A program made the translations under genes and the position numbers. A DNA stretch of 64,000 bases from Collimonas sp. OK242 (GTDB taxonomy: Bacteria; Pseudomonadota; Gammaproteobacteria; Burkholderiales; Burkholderiaceae_D): positions 1-64,000 of the forward strand of contig NZ_FNOR01000020.1 in the NCBI RefSeq assembly GCF_900107095.1. The letters are read 5' to 3'. The notes beneath the pieces are model-generated. The model searched no databases, was not told the origin of the DNA, and worked only from the letters and a program-made list of their open reading frames with translations. Shown here piece after piece: positions 53,050-61,664 of this stretch (position 1 is its first letter; each line of letters opens with the position of its first letter).

Positions 53050-53535
53050 TTATTCTTCGCTGGTGGCTTCCGCCAGTTCTTCCAGCGCGATAGAGAGATT
53101 GGCCATCTCTACCGCTACCCGCGCGGCATCGGTGCCCTTCTCTTCCATCCGGGCTTCGGCTTGCTCGTCGTTCTCGGTGGTCAATACCGCATTCGCAATC
53201 GGAATGCCGGAATCCAGGCCGACGCGCGTGATGCCTGCGCCGGACTCATTGGAGACCAGCTCGAAGTGGTAGGTCTCGCCGCGAATCACGGCGCCGATCG
53301 CGATCAGCGCGTCAAACTGCATGGTTTCCGCCATTTTCTGCAACGCCAGCGGGATTTCCAGCGCACCCGGCACGGTGACGTGCAAGATGTCTTCATCCGC
53401 CACGCCCAGATGCTTCAGCTCTGCCAGACAGGCCGAGATCAAGCCGTGGCATACATCTTCATTGAAGCGGGCTTGCACAATTCCGATGCGCAAATCTGCA
53501 CCATCCAGATTGGTTTCGTAAATTCCGACTGTCAT
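53050..53535 (-). CDS. ribH: lumazine synthase
   Basis: A 161-residue subunit of the penultimate riboflavin enzyme. [29 protein letters not shown] and [20 protein letters not shown] (with the catalytic histidine) are conserved. The acidic C-terminal tail ([12 protein letters not shown]) is longer than minimal. It lies between ribBA and nusB. Confidence 0.96.
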   Translation of the reverse strand: MTVGIYETNLDGADLRIGIVQARFNEDVCHGLISACLAELKHLGVADEDILHVTVPGALEIPLALQKMAETMQFDALIAIGAVIRGETYHFELVSNESGAGITRVGLDSGIPIANAVLTTENDEQAEARMEEKGTDAARVAVEMANLSIALEELAEATSEE

Positions 53536-53658
53536 GGCTTTCCTCTTATGCGCACTGGGCGCTTTCTACTAATTAATTTTCAAGATAATTTACAAAAATC
53601 GCTGCTCGTTGCTGCCACTGCCATTGATTGCAAGGACAAACGCAAAGACACCCGATCT

Positions 53659-54771
53659 TCAAGAATTCGGCTTGTTCTGATAGCCGGTAATTTCAAGGTC
53701 ATAACCTGTCATCGACGGCATCTTGCGCGGGCTGGCCAGCAATTTCATTTTGCCGACGCCGAGGTCTTTCAGAATCTGCGCGCCGATGCCGTAGGTCCGC
53801 AAATCGACCCGCGGCGGCGGCGGCTTGATGCCGCTGCAGGCCGCTTCCAGCGCCGCAAACTTGGCGAATATCTGGTCTGCCGACTCTTCGCAATTGAGCA
53901 ACACCACCACGCCGCAAGGCGACGCCGCAATGGCCGCCAGGGCCGACGCCATATTCCAGGAATGGTTGGTGGCCTGGGTTTCCAGCAAATCCAGGATCGA
54001 GACCGGCTGATGCACCCGCACCAGCGTTTCCACGTCCGGCGCAGGCTCGCCATGCAGCAGCGCCAGGTGGGCGCCGCCACTCGGCGTATCGCGATAGGCG
54101 ATGGTCTTGAACGTGCCCTGCGCGGTGTGCGTGGTGCGTTCAGCGAGCCGTTCGACGATGCTTTCGTGCTGGCCGCGATAGTGGATCAGATCGGCAATGG
54201 TGCCGACCTTCAAGCCGTGTTCCTTGGAAAACTCCAGCAAGTCAGGCAGACGCGCCATGGTGCCGTCTTCCTTGAGAATTTCGCAAATCACCGCGGCCGG
54301 CGTCAAGCCCGCCATTTCAGTCAAATCGCAACCGGCTTCGGTATGCCCGGCGCGCATCAATACGCCGCCCTTGCGCGCCTTGATCGGGAAAATATGGCCC
54401 GGCTGCACGATGTCGCCAGCCTTGGCATTTACCGCCACCGCAACCTGGATGGTGCGGGCGCGGTCAGCAGCGGAGATCCCGGTCGTGACGCCTTCCGCGG
54501 CTTCGATCGAGACCGTGAAATTGGTGCCGTAGGCGGTGCCGTTACGGCTGGTCATCATGCCCAGGTTGAGCTGGTCGCAGCGTTCTTCGGTCAAGGTCAG
54601 GCATACCAGGCCGCGGGCATACCTGACCATGAAGTTGATCGCCTCTGGCGTCACAAAATCGGCGGCGAGCACCAGGTCGCCCTCGTTTTCACGATCTTCT
54701 TCATCCACCAAAATCACCATGCGCCCGGCGCGGAGTTCGGCAATGATTTCCTCTGTTGTTGCAATTGACAT
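53659..54771 (-). CDS. ribBA: DHBP synthase fused to a degenerate GTP cyclohydrolase II domain (RibBX-type)
   Basis: A 370-residue protein. The N-terminal DHBP synthase half (about 1-205) is complete: [35 protein letters not shown] and [14 protein letters not shown]. It makes the four-carbon unit of riboflavin from ribulose 5-phosphate. The C-terminal half has the GTP cyclohydrolase II fold pattern (ATNHSW...; [20 protein letters not shown]) but lacks the zinc-binding cysteine stretch (SECLTGD...RCDCG in active enzymes); the equivalent region reads [14 protein letters not shown]. It is therefore probably inactive for GTP, and a separate ribA should exist elsewhere. Confidence 0.92.
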   Translation of the reverse strand: MSIATTEEIIAELRAGRMVILVDEEDRENEGDLVLAADFVTPEAINFMVRYARGLVCLTLTEERCDQLNLGMMTSRNGTAYGTNFTVSIEAAEGVTTGISAADRARTIQVAVAVNAKAGDIVQPGHIFPIKARKGGVLMRAGHTEAGCDLTEMAGLTPAAVICEILKEDGTMARLPDLLEFSKEHGLKVGTIADLIHYRGQHESIVERLAERTTHTAQGTFKTIAYRDTPSGGAHLALLHGEPAPDVETLVRVHQPVSILDLLETQATNHSWNMASALAAIAASPCGVVVLLNCEESADQIFAKFAALEAACSGIKPPPPRVDLRTYGIGAQILKDLGVGKMKLLASPRKMPSMTGYDLEITGYQNKPNS

Positions 54772-54861
54772 GTTTCGCCTTGAAGATAACCAGTCGGGAA
54801 GTCGCCTTGTGAGCTGACTGCGTCCAACTGATATTTGCTATAAATCGTGCTATGAAGATTG

Positions 54862-54917
54862 TGGTTTATGGACTAAGGGTCGCTGCTGAGCAATCCTGAT
54901 AAATCAAACATAAACCA
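54862..54917 (-). promoter_or_regulatory. long inverted repeat in the ribBA leader region
   Basis: TGGTTTATG (54862-54870) and CATAAACCA (54909-54917) are a perfect nine-base inverted repeat 38 bases apart, about 90 bases before ribBA. The inner part holds a small TGATTTATCA hairpin on the minus strand. It does not match the FMN riboswitch consensus. It may be a leader structure or a paired protein site. Confidence 0.4.
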
Positions 54918-55021
54918 GAGGTGGCTATTTTAAAGGATTTAGCAGACTGAAAATGTTTTACGGACAGCAGTTTGCGGAAGTTTCGCCTCGGTCAGGCAAT
55001 ACAGCAACGATGCCAGTCGAA

Positions 55022-56080
55022 TCAAGCCGCCAATGGTTGCATGTTTGCCAATGCATCAACCAACAACAAGGGGTCGCCCAGCGCCAGTTTTTTCGAGTCC
55101 GACAGCGCCTGCCGGAACGATTTGGCGCCCGGCACGCCGGCCATCAAGCCCAGCATGTGGCGGGTAATGCTATTGAGGCGCAAACCGTTGCCATCGCGCC
55201 CATGCAGGGCAAGTTGCTGGCGGATATAAGGCAACATGGCGTCTATCACCTCGGCCCGGGTCTTCGGCGCGGCGCCGGCGTCGCCAAAATAGCGGGAATC
55301 GAAATCGGCCATCAGATAGGGATTGTGATAAGCCTCGCGCCCCAGCATCACGCCGTCCACATATTGCAGATGGAAATCGATTTCACCGGTAGTCTTGATG
55401 GCGCCGTTGATGATGATTTCCAGCTCCGGAAAATCGTTCGCCAGCCGGTAGGCGTATTCATATTTCAGCGGCGGGATTTCACGGTTCTCCTTAGGGCTCA
55501 GCCCTTTCAGGATCGCGTTGCGCGCGTGCACGATAAATGTCTGGCAGCCGGCTTCTGCGACGGTCCCAACAAAATCGCGGACAAACTCATAGGATTCAGT
55601 CTGGTCGATACCAACCCGATGTTTGACAGTCACGTCAATCGTCACCGCATCACGCATTGCCTTGACGCAATCTGCAACCAATGCCGATTCCGCCATCAGG
55701 CATGCGCCAAAAGCGCCCTTCTGCACCCGTTCCGACGGGCAGCCGCAATTCAGGTTGATCTCGTCGTAACCCCATTCCTGGCCCAGCTTGGCGCTCCTGG
55801 CCAGGTCGGCCGGCTCGCTGCCGCCCAGTTGCAAGGCGACCGGATGCTCCATATCGCTGAAATCCAGATGGCGCGCCACATCCCCGTGCAGCAAGGCGCC
55901 GGTGGTCACCATTTCGGTGTAGAGCCAGGTGTGGCGGGTGATTTGACGGTGGAATACGCGGCAATGGCGATCGGTCCAGTCCATCATGGGCGCAACAGAT
56001 ATCCTCCGGCCTCGGTAATTCGTTGATTTCCCGGTGTTTGCAAGGGATTCAGGAGTGTTTGTCAGCATTGCAATATTCAC
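55022..56080 (-). CDS. dusA: tRNA-dihydrouridine synthase A
   Basis: A 352-residue FMN enzyme that reduces uridine in the D loop of tRNA. APMMDWTDRHCRVFHR opens the barrel, and LNCGCPSERVQKGAFGACLM holds the catalytic cysteine in its DusA-specific context. VKHRVGID and VDGVMLGREAYHNPYL are later signatures. DusB and DusC differ at these places. It starts about 20 residues before the conserved SVAPMMDW; several in-frame Met residues lie in the variable tail. Confidence 0.93.
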   Translation of the reverse strand: MNIAMLTNTPESLANTGKSTNYRGRRISVAPMMDWTDRHCRVFHRQITRHTWLYTEMVTTGALLHGDVARHLDFSDMEHPVALQLGGSEPADLARSAKLGQEWGYDEINLNCGCPSERVQKGAFGACLMAESALVADCVKAMRDAVTIDVTVKHRVGIDQTESYEFVRDFVGTVAEAGCQTFIVHARNAILKGLSPKENREIPPLKYEYAYRLANDFPELEIIINGAIKTTGEIDFHLQYVDGVMLGREAYHNPYLMADFDSRYFGDAGAAPKTRAEVIDAMLPYIRQQLALHGRDGNGLRLNSITRHMLGLMAGVPGAKSFRQALSDSKKLALGDPLLLVDALANMQPLAA

Positions 56081-56393
56081 TGTAATTCATGTTTCATCAT
56101 CGGACTTCACGTTTCCTGGCTATAGAAAACATGGCCTTGACCATTAAAATAGGTAAACGCTGGCGGGCTCAGAAATGAGCCGCAAAGATGGAAAGCGACA
56201 GGCGAACGCTCAAATAGCAGGATGGACGCATTATATCTGACATGGCGTTACCTACCTTAAACAATGCTGAGACCTGACCTCGGTGTCCGGGCACGATGAT
56301 AGTTGCGACATAGATTAATTCAGAATTAAATTCAATTGCAAAATAGACAATAAAACCAAGATCGCAAATATCACAAGACAGGCAGGCCAGCCA
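56081..56393. other. gap between dusA and the GNAT pseudogene
   Basis: No gene supported in 313 bases. The 56290-56370 part is AT-rich and probably holds promoters. An 82-codon minus-strand frame (56169-56417) has no ribosome binding site and an odd composition. Confidence 0.5.
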
Positions 56394-57011
56394 ATGTACA
56401 CACTCGGGACAGAACATTTGGTTTTACGCGACTTTTCCTCCGAAGACAGGGACGAATAAAGAGCGCTGCGGGATGACCGGAAATTCGCGCGATTCTATAG
56501 CGAGGAAGACCTTTCGAATGAGAAGTCGGATGCCTTGCTTACATTCTTTATATCCGAGAACCTGGCGCAACCGAGAAGCAAATATCAATTTGCGATAGTC
56601 ACCAAGGGCGGCGACCTGATTGGTTCATGCGGCATCCGCCTGGAAGCGGATCAACAGGCATCGGTTGGCTGTGAACTAGGCCGTGAATGGCAAAAGAAAG
56701 GATACGCGCTTGAAGCCGGAAGTGCGATGCTTGCCTTCGGTTTTGAGCAGCAGGGAGTGCATCGCATTTATGCGGAAACGATTTCGGAAAATAAAGCAGC
56801 GATAAGGCTGTGCAAAATTCTCGGGATGCGACACGAAGCGCTTTTTCTGGAGAACAGGTATTTCCAGAACCGATGGGGGAGCACTTGCGTTGGACTGGAA
56901 ACAACGTTGCTCGTCCACCGTTGTAGGGTCGTGACCGTACCAGCAACCAGCATGTCCGTGCAACCAGGTTTCGCCGCCCGCACGCAGGCCGGCAACCCGC
57001 GCATTGACTGA
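56394..57011 (+). pseudogene. GNAT acetyltransferase broken by an in-frame stop
   Basis: From the ATG at 56394 the frame reads MYTLGTEHLVLRDFSSEDRDE, then TAA at 56457-56459, then continues in the same frame RALRDDRKFARFYSEEDLSN and on through a RimJ/RimL-type GNAT fold (GSCGIRLEADQQASVGCELG; EWQKKGYALEAGSAM; RIYAETISENKAAIRLCKIL). Both sides of the stop match one protein, so this is a single nonsense mutation. The C-terminus from about 56880 also departs from the family, where an aromatic-rich LWSxxYALL-type ending is expected, so a second lesion is likely. Translation might restart downstream, but the domain would lack its first strand. Confidence 0.7.
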
Positions 57012-57181
57012 GCAAGGCGCGCAATCCGATATCCGCAGCTTACTCGGCCAATCACTCTGCTTACTGCCGTGCCGGTGTATTTTCCAGTACGCGCCACACA
57101 GGCAGACAGTATAAGACTGATCCCGATGGGCATAACCGCCAAGCATTGGCCGTACCATAAGCGATGGCGGCGTCTTTCAAG

Positions 57182-60100
57182 CTACCCCAAAAGACTACTT
57201 GACTGAAATGGCCCCGGAGCGAGAATGACAGTGCCTTTCTGCTCCATCATCGACCAGTTATCGATATTGTTTTTCCAATCCGGGCTGGTCAGTCCGGCTT
57301 CATTGTACGGCTTGAAGAATTCTTCTAACGCCTGCTTATTCTGATCGATTTTACTGGGCTCGAAAATCTTCTCGGAAATAAAGACGCCCACGGCACCTAC
57401 CACGGTAAGTCCCAGTGCGACCAGGAAGAACGGCCCTGCAGCCACATCGATTGCGCCGGCTTCCGCCAGACCTGCGGCGCCCCAGAACACTCCTCCTCCA
57501 GTCTCTACCGCACCAAAGCCAACTACGCCATAATTGTTCGGCAACGGATTGCCGTACGCATCTTTCATGTTGAAACCGGTATACATGTCCCTGGCGCCCG
57601 AATATATTGAAAGCGGCCCGGACAATACATCCAATGCGGCTACGCCTCCCTTGAGCGCCAAGCCAGTGTATGCCAATCCCCTGGTTAATCCCGACCCGAT
57701 CTTCTCGGTGGAAACATCGATCACTCCCGACAGCGCTACGTTGCCGCCGGCTTCGCTAGCCTGCAGGGCCGCCTTCTGAATCGCAGGGTCCGAATAGAGC
57801 GGCGCGCTTGAATAGGTATCGAGCGTCAAGCGTCCATAGGTTTCCAAGGTCGTAGCAGTGCCCTCACCGCCGGTAGTCACAGTGGCTGCAATCCGGTCGG
57901 AAAGTAAATCAGCATCGCCTACCGCGTATTTGCCTTTATCGATCAAGGCGGCCTTTACTGCTGCCTGATCCGATAAATTAACACCGGTCAACGCTTTCGC
58001 TTGTTTACTGATTTCCTGGGTAAGCGGTGTCTGGGCGCTGCCGGCAGCGCCGGCAGCCGGGCTATCGAGCAAAAATCCCAGCCTGGCCATGGGATTGTTC
58101 TGGACCGCAGCCCGCTCATCCGCGCTGAGCTGTCCCGCCGCCTTGCTATAGCGTTCAGCAAAGGATGCCGAGTCATATTTAACGGCTGGAAGCAATTTAT
58201 ACAGTTGGCCATTTTTGCTAAGTGCACTATCAAGCGCGGCCTGAACGGCTTTCTTATCTGTCGGGTCCACCTTATCCAACGCCTTGGTCAGCGTATTCAC
58301 ATCGGGGCGCAGGTTTTGCTTAAGCTCCGGTAATATTTCTCCGAAATCCTTATACAGCGCTATCTTGTTTTGCGTTTCCGGAAACTTGGTCGTAGCGAAC
58401 CGAACGTAATGCTCGGCATAGGAACCTGCAATGTCGATATAGTTCACGCCGGCGACGATGGCATCCCGTTTGGCCCATGCAGCCTTGGAATTATCGGAAA
58501 AATCCAGTGGATTGGTGCCATTGAACAGATCAGTCTGGAACTGAGGATCGCCCCAGCGCTTGTCCCCCGCGACCAAATCGATAGCGCCGGAAAGACTGCC
58601 CCAAATTCCGGCCTTGTTTAATTTCTCTGCCAGAGGCAGTAGCGCGGTGGGCGCCGCCCCGTCTTTTCGAGATTCGGCTAAAAATTCGGTGTAGCTGGTG
58701 GGATCACCGCCTCTGGCTTGAATTCGCTGCATCGCCGTGAACATATACTGGCCAAATTGCTTCATCTCTTTATCCGACGTCCCGCTAAGGAAGCCTGTAC
58801 CGCGCGCGCTCCAGCGCTCTATATTCAATATCAAATATGCTGCAGTTGCACCTGCTTTAGGATCGATGGTGTTGAGCTTGACATCATAGGTTTGCTGATA
58901 CAGGTTCAATCCCAGCTTTTCAGCTGCCGTGTCGGCAATCGACGGATTGAATGCACGAATGGTAGCCAGAGCGTCGTTTACCTGCTGCTTTTGCTGAGCG
59001 TCCGGCAACGTGGCGAGCCATTTGGCATACGCAGGTGTGGCAATGTAGTCGGCCCAGCCGTTCGCGATATTGCTGGAACTGAATTGCGTACTGGCGCCCT
59101 GGTCGATGGCTGTCTCCAGCGATGTCCGGTCCAGGTTCTTGGTCAATGCCGGATCGGTCGTCAGCGCGCTTGGCGGATGGACACCGTTGGTATCGTCCAG
59201 CGCGGCGCGCATCTCGGCAACTTTATGCAAAGCGTCCCAGGCAGCCTTCGCCGAAGCCGGCGCATCGGCGCTGAGGGCGACGCCTTGTGGCAGAGTTCCA
59301 GGCGCGACAGGCGCCGGGCCGGGACTTGCGGTCGGCACACCGGGAGTGGCGACTGCTGGGCTGGCCGGCGCCGTCAGGTAAGGCGCTACCGCTTTGGCAT
59401 ATTCAGTGGCTTGCCGGTTCGATACTCCCATCAACTCGTAAGCCTGGTTGACGGCATCGGAGCGCTGCTGCGGAGTCAGCTCAGGATGCGTCTTCGCCAG
59501 ATACGCCAATTGCGCATTTACGCCGTAAGCGGTAGTGCCGACAGCACTGAACGGATTTGCTGTGGCGTTAGCCTTCGCCGCTGTCTGGATATTGGCCACC
59601 ACAGCGAGACTGTCATTTACCAAGTCCGGGTGATCGATTTTCGCTTGGGCTGCTGGCACGCCTTGCAACAACCCCGGGCTGAGCAGTCCACCCGATAGGT
59701 ACTTTTGCGGAGTAGCGGCAAGTGCTTGCGGATTGATCTCGCCGTTGCTGAGTCCGCTAAGCGCCAGAGATTGCAGATCGAGATTGCCGCGTTTCAGCGT
59801 GTCTGCCGAGGCTGGGGCGTTCGACGCAGCAGCTGCCGGGGTGGCGGACGGACTCGACGTCGGTGCGGGAGCGGGTGATGTTGCGGGCGACCAGCCGGAC
59901 GCACTGGGTGACGGCGTAGGAACCGGCACAGTCGTCGCTGCGGCCGGATTGCCAGTTTGCGGCTTAGGAATCGGGTCGCCGTTGACAGCGGCCCATAGCA
60001 ACGGCTTTTGTGTGGTACTGATCGCCGTCGGGAAATATTTCAACGTCAAGCCGTCGGTGATGGCTTGGTAGTCTTTACCCAACTGATCTGTAAACGTCTT

Positions 60101-60883
60101 GTTCTTGCTGAAAGAGCCTAGAAGTGCTTGCACTTTTGGCAGGTCGATGACGCCGTTTGTAATAACCTGGCTCGACATGGCCCCAGTTTTGAAATCTTTC
60201 GTGTCCACCGGCACACCGGTTTGCGCCAACGATTGCGCTTTGACAGTCATCGCCCATTTGTACTGATCTGAATTATGGTCTGCGTTGCTGTACTGCGCGA
60301 CCAATGCGGCCATACTGGCTTCAGGCAGCGTCTGGCCGTCGATCTTGCGGGAGTTGATATCGGCCAGCGTAGGCAAGGTGGGCGGCGCCGGCTGCGGCAC
60401 CGCATTGACGTCTGCGGTCTGTACCGGCGTAAGCGGCGGAACCACTGTGCCAGACGGTCCCGACACCGCTGGCCCAGGCACGCCGTTAGATCCAGCGGTG
60501 GCGGTCAAATTGATTATCTCGCCTGGGTCCAGATTGTTAGGATCGCGCGCAGGAGCCTTCGGATTCGGTGGACCGGGCAGACGGCTATCCACCAGCCTCA
60601 TGTCGAAATTCTGACTCTTGTTGTATTCGCTCAACCGTTTGAATACCAACAGAAATTGCTGATCATAAGTAAGCTTGGTCTGTTCATCCGGGGACAGCAA
60701 TTGATCACGACGGTTGACGAAAACGGCAAACAGATTGTTATCGCCGTTTTTCCCGATGGTCACGGTCGGAGACGAATTATCGGGCGTTGTTGGGGGTTGG
60801 GGCGGTGGTGAAGCAGGCGCAGCGGCAGGAACTATCGCCGGCTGGTATCTCGCCGAAGACTCTCCATCGATATACAAACCCAT
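57182..60883 (-). CDS. very large protein of unknown function with Pro-rich linkers
   Basis: A 1233-residue protein. AAGGAG seven bases before the ATG at 60883 fixes the start, giving MGLYIDGESSARYQPAIVP. Pro-rich segments at about 17-40, 312-365 and 520-550 divide it into several mainly helical blocks. A hydrophobic Gly-rich stretch (AGPFFLVALGLTVVGAVGVF, about 1155-1175) lies near the C-terminus. There is no classical signal peptide. I recognise no domain with confidence; the modular, linker-rich layout and late hydrophobic hairpin resemble type III secretion translocators or effectors (HrpK/NolX-like), but this is a guess. It shares this layout with the protein at the right edge. Confidence 0.6.
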   Translation of the reverse strand: MGLYIDGESSARYQPAIVPAAAPASPPPQPPTTPDNSSPTVTIGKNGDNNLFAVFVNRRDQLLSPDEQTKLTYDQQFLLVFKRLSEYNKSQNFDMRLVDSRLPGPPNPKAPARDPNNLDPGEIINLTATAGSNGVPGPAVSGPSGTVVPPLTPVQTADVNAVPQPAPPTLPTLADINSRKIDGQTLPEASMAALVAQYSNADHNSDQYKWAMTVKAQSLAQTGVPVDTKDFKTGAMSSQVITNGVIDLPKVQALLGSFSKNKTFTDQLGKDYQAITDGLTLKYFPTAISTTQKPLLWAAVNGDPIPKPQTGNPAAATTVPVPTPSPSASGWSPATSPAPAPTSSPSATPAAAASNAPASADTLKRGNLDLQSLALSGLSNGEINPQALAATPQKYLSGGLLSPGLLQGVPAAQAKIDHPDLVNDSLAVVANIQTAAKANATANPFSAVGTTAYGVNAQLAYLAKTHPELTPQQRSDAVNQAYELMGVSNRQATEYAKAVAPYLTAPASPAVATPGVPTASPGPAPVAPGTLPQGVALSADAPASAKAAWDALHKVAEMRAALDDTNGVHPPSALTTDPALTKNLDRTSLETAIDQGASTQFSSSNIANGWADYIATPAYAKWLATLPDAQQKQQVNDALATIRAFNPSIADTAAEKLGLNLYQQTYDVKLNTIDPKAGATAAYLILNIERWSARGTGFLSGTSDKEMKQFGQYMFTAMQRIQARGGDPTSYTEFLAESRKDGAAPTALLPLAEKLNKAGIWGSLSGAIDLVAGDKRWGDPQFQTDLFNGTNPLDFSDNSKAAWAKRDAIVAGVNYIDIAGSYAEHYVRFATTKFPETQNKIALYKDFGEILPELKQNLRPDVNTLTKALDKVDPTDKKAVQAALDSALSKNGQLYKLLPAVKYDSASFAERYSKAAGQLSADERAAVQNNPMARLGFLLDSPAAGAAGSAQTPLTQEISKQAKALTGVNLSDQAAVKAALIDKGKYAVGDADLLSDRIAATVTTGGEGTATTLETYGRLTLDTYSSAPLYSDPAIQKAALQASEAGGNVALSGVIDVSTEKIGSGLTRGLAYTGLALKGGVAALDVLSGPLSIYSGARDMYTGFNMKDAYGNPLPNNYGVVGFGAVETGGGVFWGAAGLAEAGAIDVAAGPFFLVALGLTVVGAVGVFISEKIFEPSKIDQNKQALEEFFKPYNEAGLTSPDWKNNIDNWSMMEQKGTVILAPGPFQSSSLLG

Positions 60884-61177
60884 AAACAATCTCCTTAAAT
60901 TTTTTACAGTATTTTTTTGAGGCTGGATTGAAGCTTATGCGGACACGCCTTGGCCCTTGACTTTCGGTATGCCAATTGATCCATTGTATGTTCGAATTAC
61001 TTGTCCGCCATTTCAAAAAACCGTAGTTTTCCTATGACAGTGCAATTGGTGACAGGACGACAAGAACACGTCGAAGCCGCTCAGGAAGTTTTATATGCCG
61101 ATATCGTTAGCTATAGGTGACGCCGGGCGGTACCCGACAAAAATGCGGTGCTTGCACGGTATTCGGGCCACACCGGC
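60884..61177. other. gap upstream of the large protein gene
   Basis: No gene seen in 294 bases. I looked for hrp/PIP-type boxes (paired TTCGC or GGAACC...CCAC) and found none. The bases before the gene are T-rich on the plus strand. Confidence 0.45.
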
Positions 61178-61549
61178 TTATTTGCCTTTCCCTTTGCCTG
61201 GCCGCCTTGCTGCTTGTTTAGCGGCAGCTATGCGGGCCCGACCGATTGCCACCATGTTCGCGCTGGTCAACTCCTCCGGCCGCAGAGGTACCCAGGCCGC
61301 ATACAGCGCAAACGTGCATACGAGGCACAGCAGCAACGAGGCCGCCAACGTCACCGGATCGCGCACCAAGCCGAAGCTGGCCATGATCACCAGCAACAAG
61401 GTCGGCAGCATCGCCAGACAGGAGCGGGAAACATCGACACCAACCTTGCAACCGCAGATTCGACAGCATGCAGTGCCCGCCGGGCCAAGACAGAGCTTGC
61501 GCCACAAGGGCAAACAGGATTCGGATTTGCAATGCGGACAGAGGTTCAT
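61178..61549 (-). CDS. zinc-ribbon membrane protein
   Basis: A 123-residue protein. The N-terminal CPHCKSESCLPLWRKL with a second CRICGC pair (about 29-34) looks like a zinc ribbon. Two hydrophobic segments follow (about 44-62 and 68-88), then a basic tail (AAAKQAARRPGKGKGK). It probably sits in the inner membrane with the ribbon in the cytoplasm. It lies between two very large genes on the same strand, 115 bases after the upstream one and 294 before the next. Function unknown. Confidence 0.75.
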   Translation of the reverse strand: MNLCPHCKSESCLPLWRKLCLGPAGTACCRICGCKVGVDVSRSCLAMLPTLLLVIMASFGLVRDPVTLAASLLLCLVCTFALYAAWVPLRPEELTSANMVAIGRARIAAAKQAARRPGKGKGK

Positions 61550-61664
61550 TGCTCGCTTCTTCGATTATCAATCATGCTTGATTGCTTGCCAGTGTAGCGT
61601 TTCGCTCCCCTTCAAATGCCAAACATTACACCCTGCAGATGGGCATATCAGATGCATAGCCTGG

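Noticed and set aside
54772-55021. FMN riboswitch before ribBA
   Set aside because: The conserved AGGGCGGGGTGAAATTCCC-type and GATCCGGTG-type elements are absent on the minus strand.
56169-56417. An 82-codon cysteine-containing frame near the GNAT start
   Set aside because: No ribosome binding site, unusual composition, and it overlaps the GNAT start on the other strand.
56768-57142. A minus-strand frame starting with a lipobox-like LILSAC
   Set aside because: Only the first residues look like a lipoprotein; the rest is the shadow of the GNAT pseudogene and no ribosome binding site is present.
60884-61100. Type III secretion promoter box upstream of the large protein gene
   Set aside because: No paired TTCGC or GGAACC...CCAC elements at suitable spacing were found.
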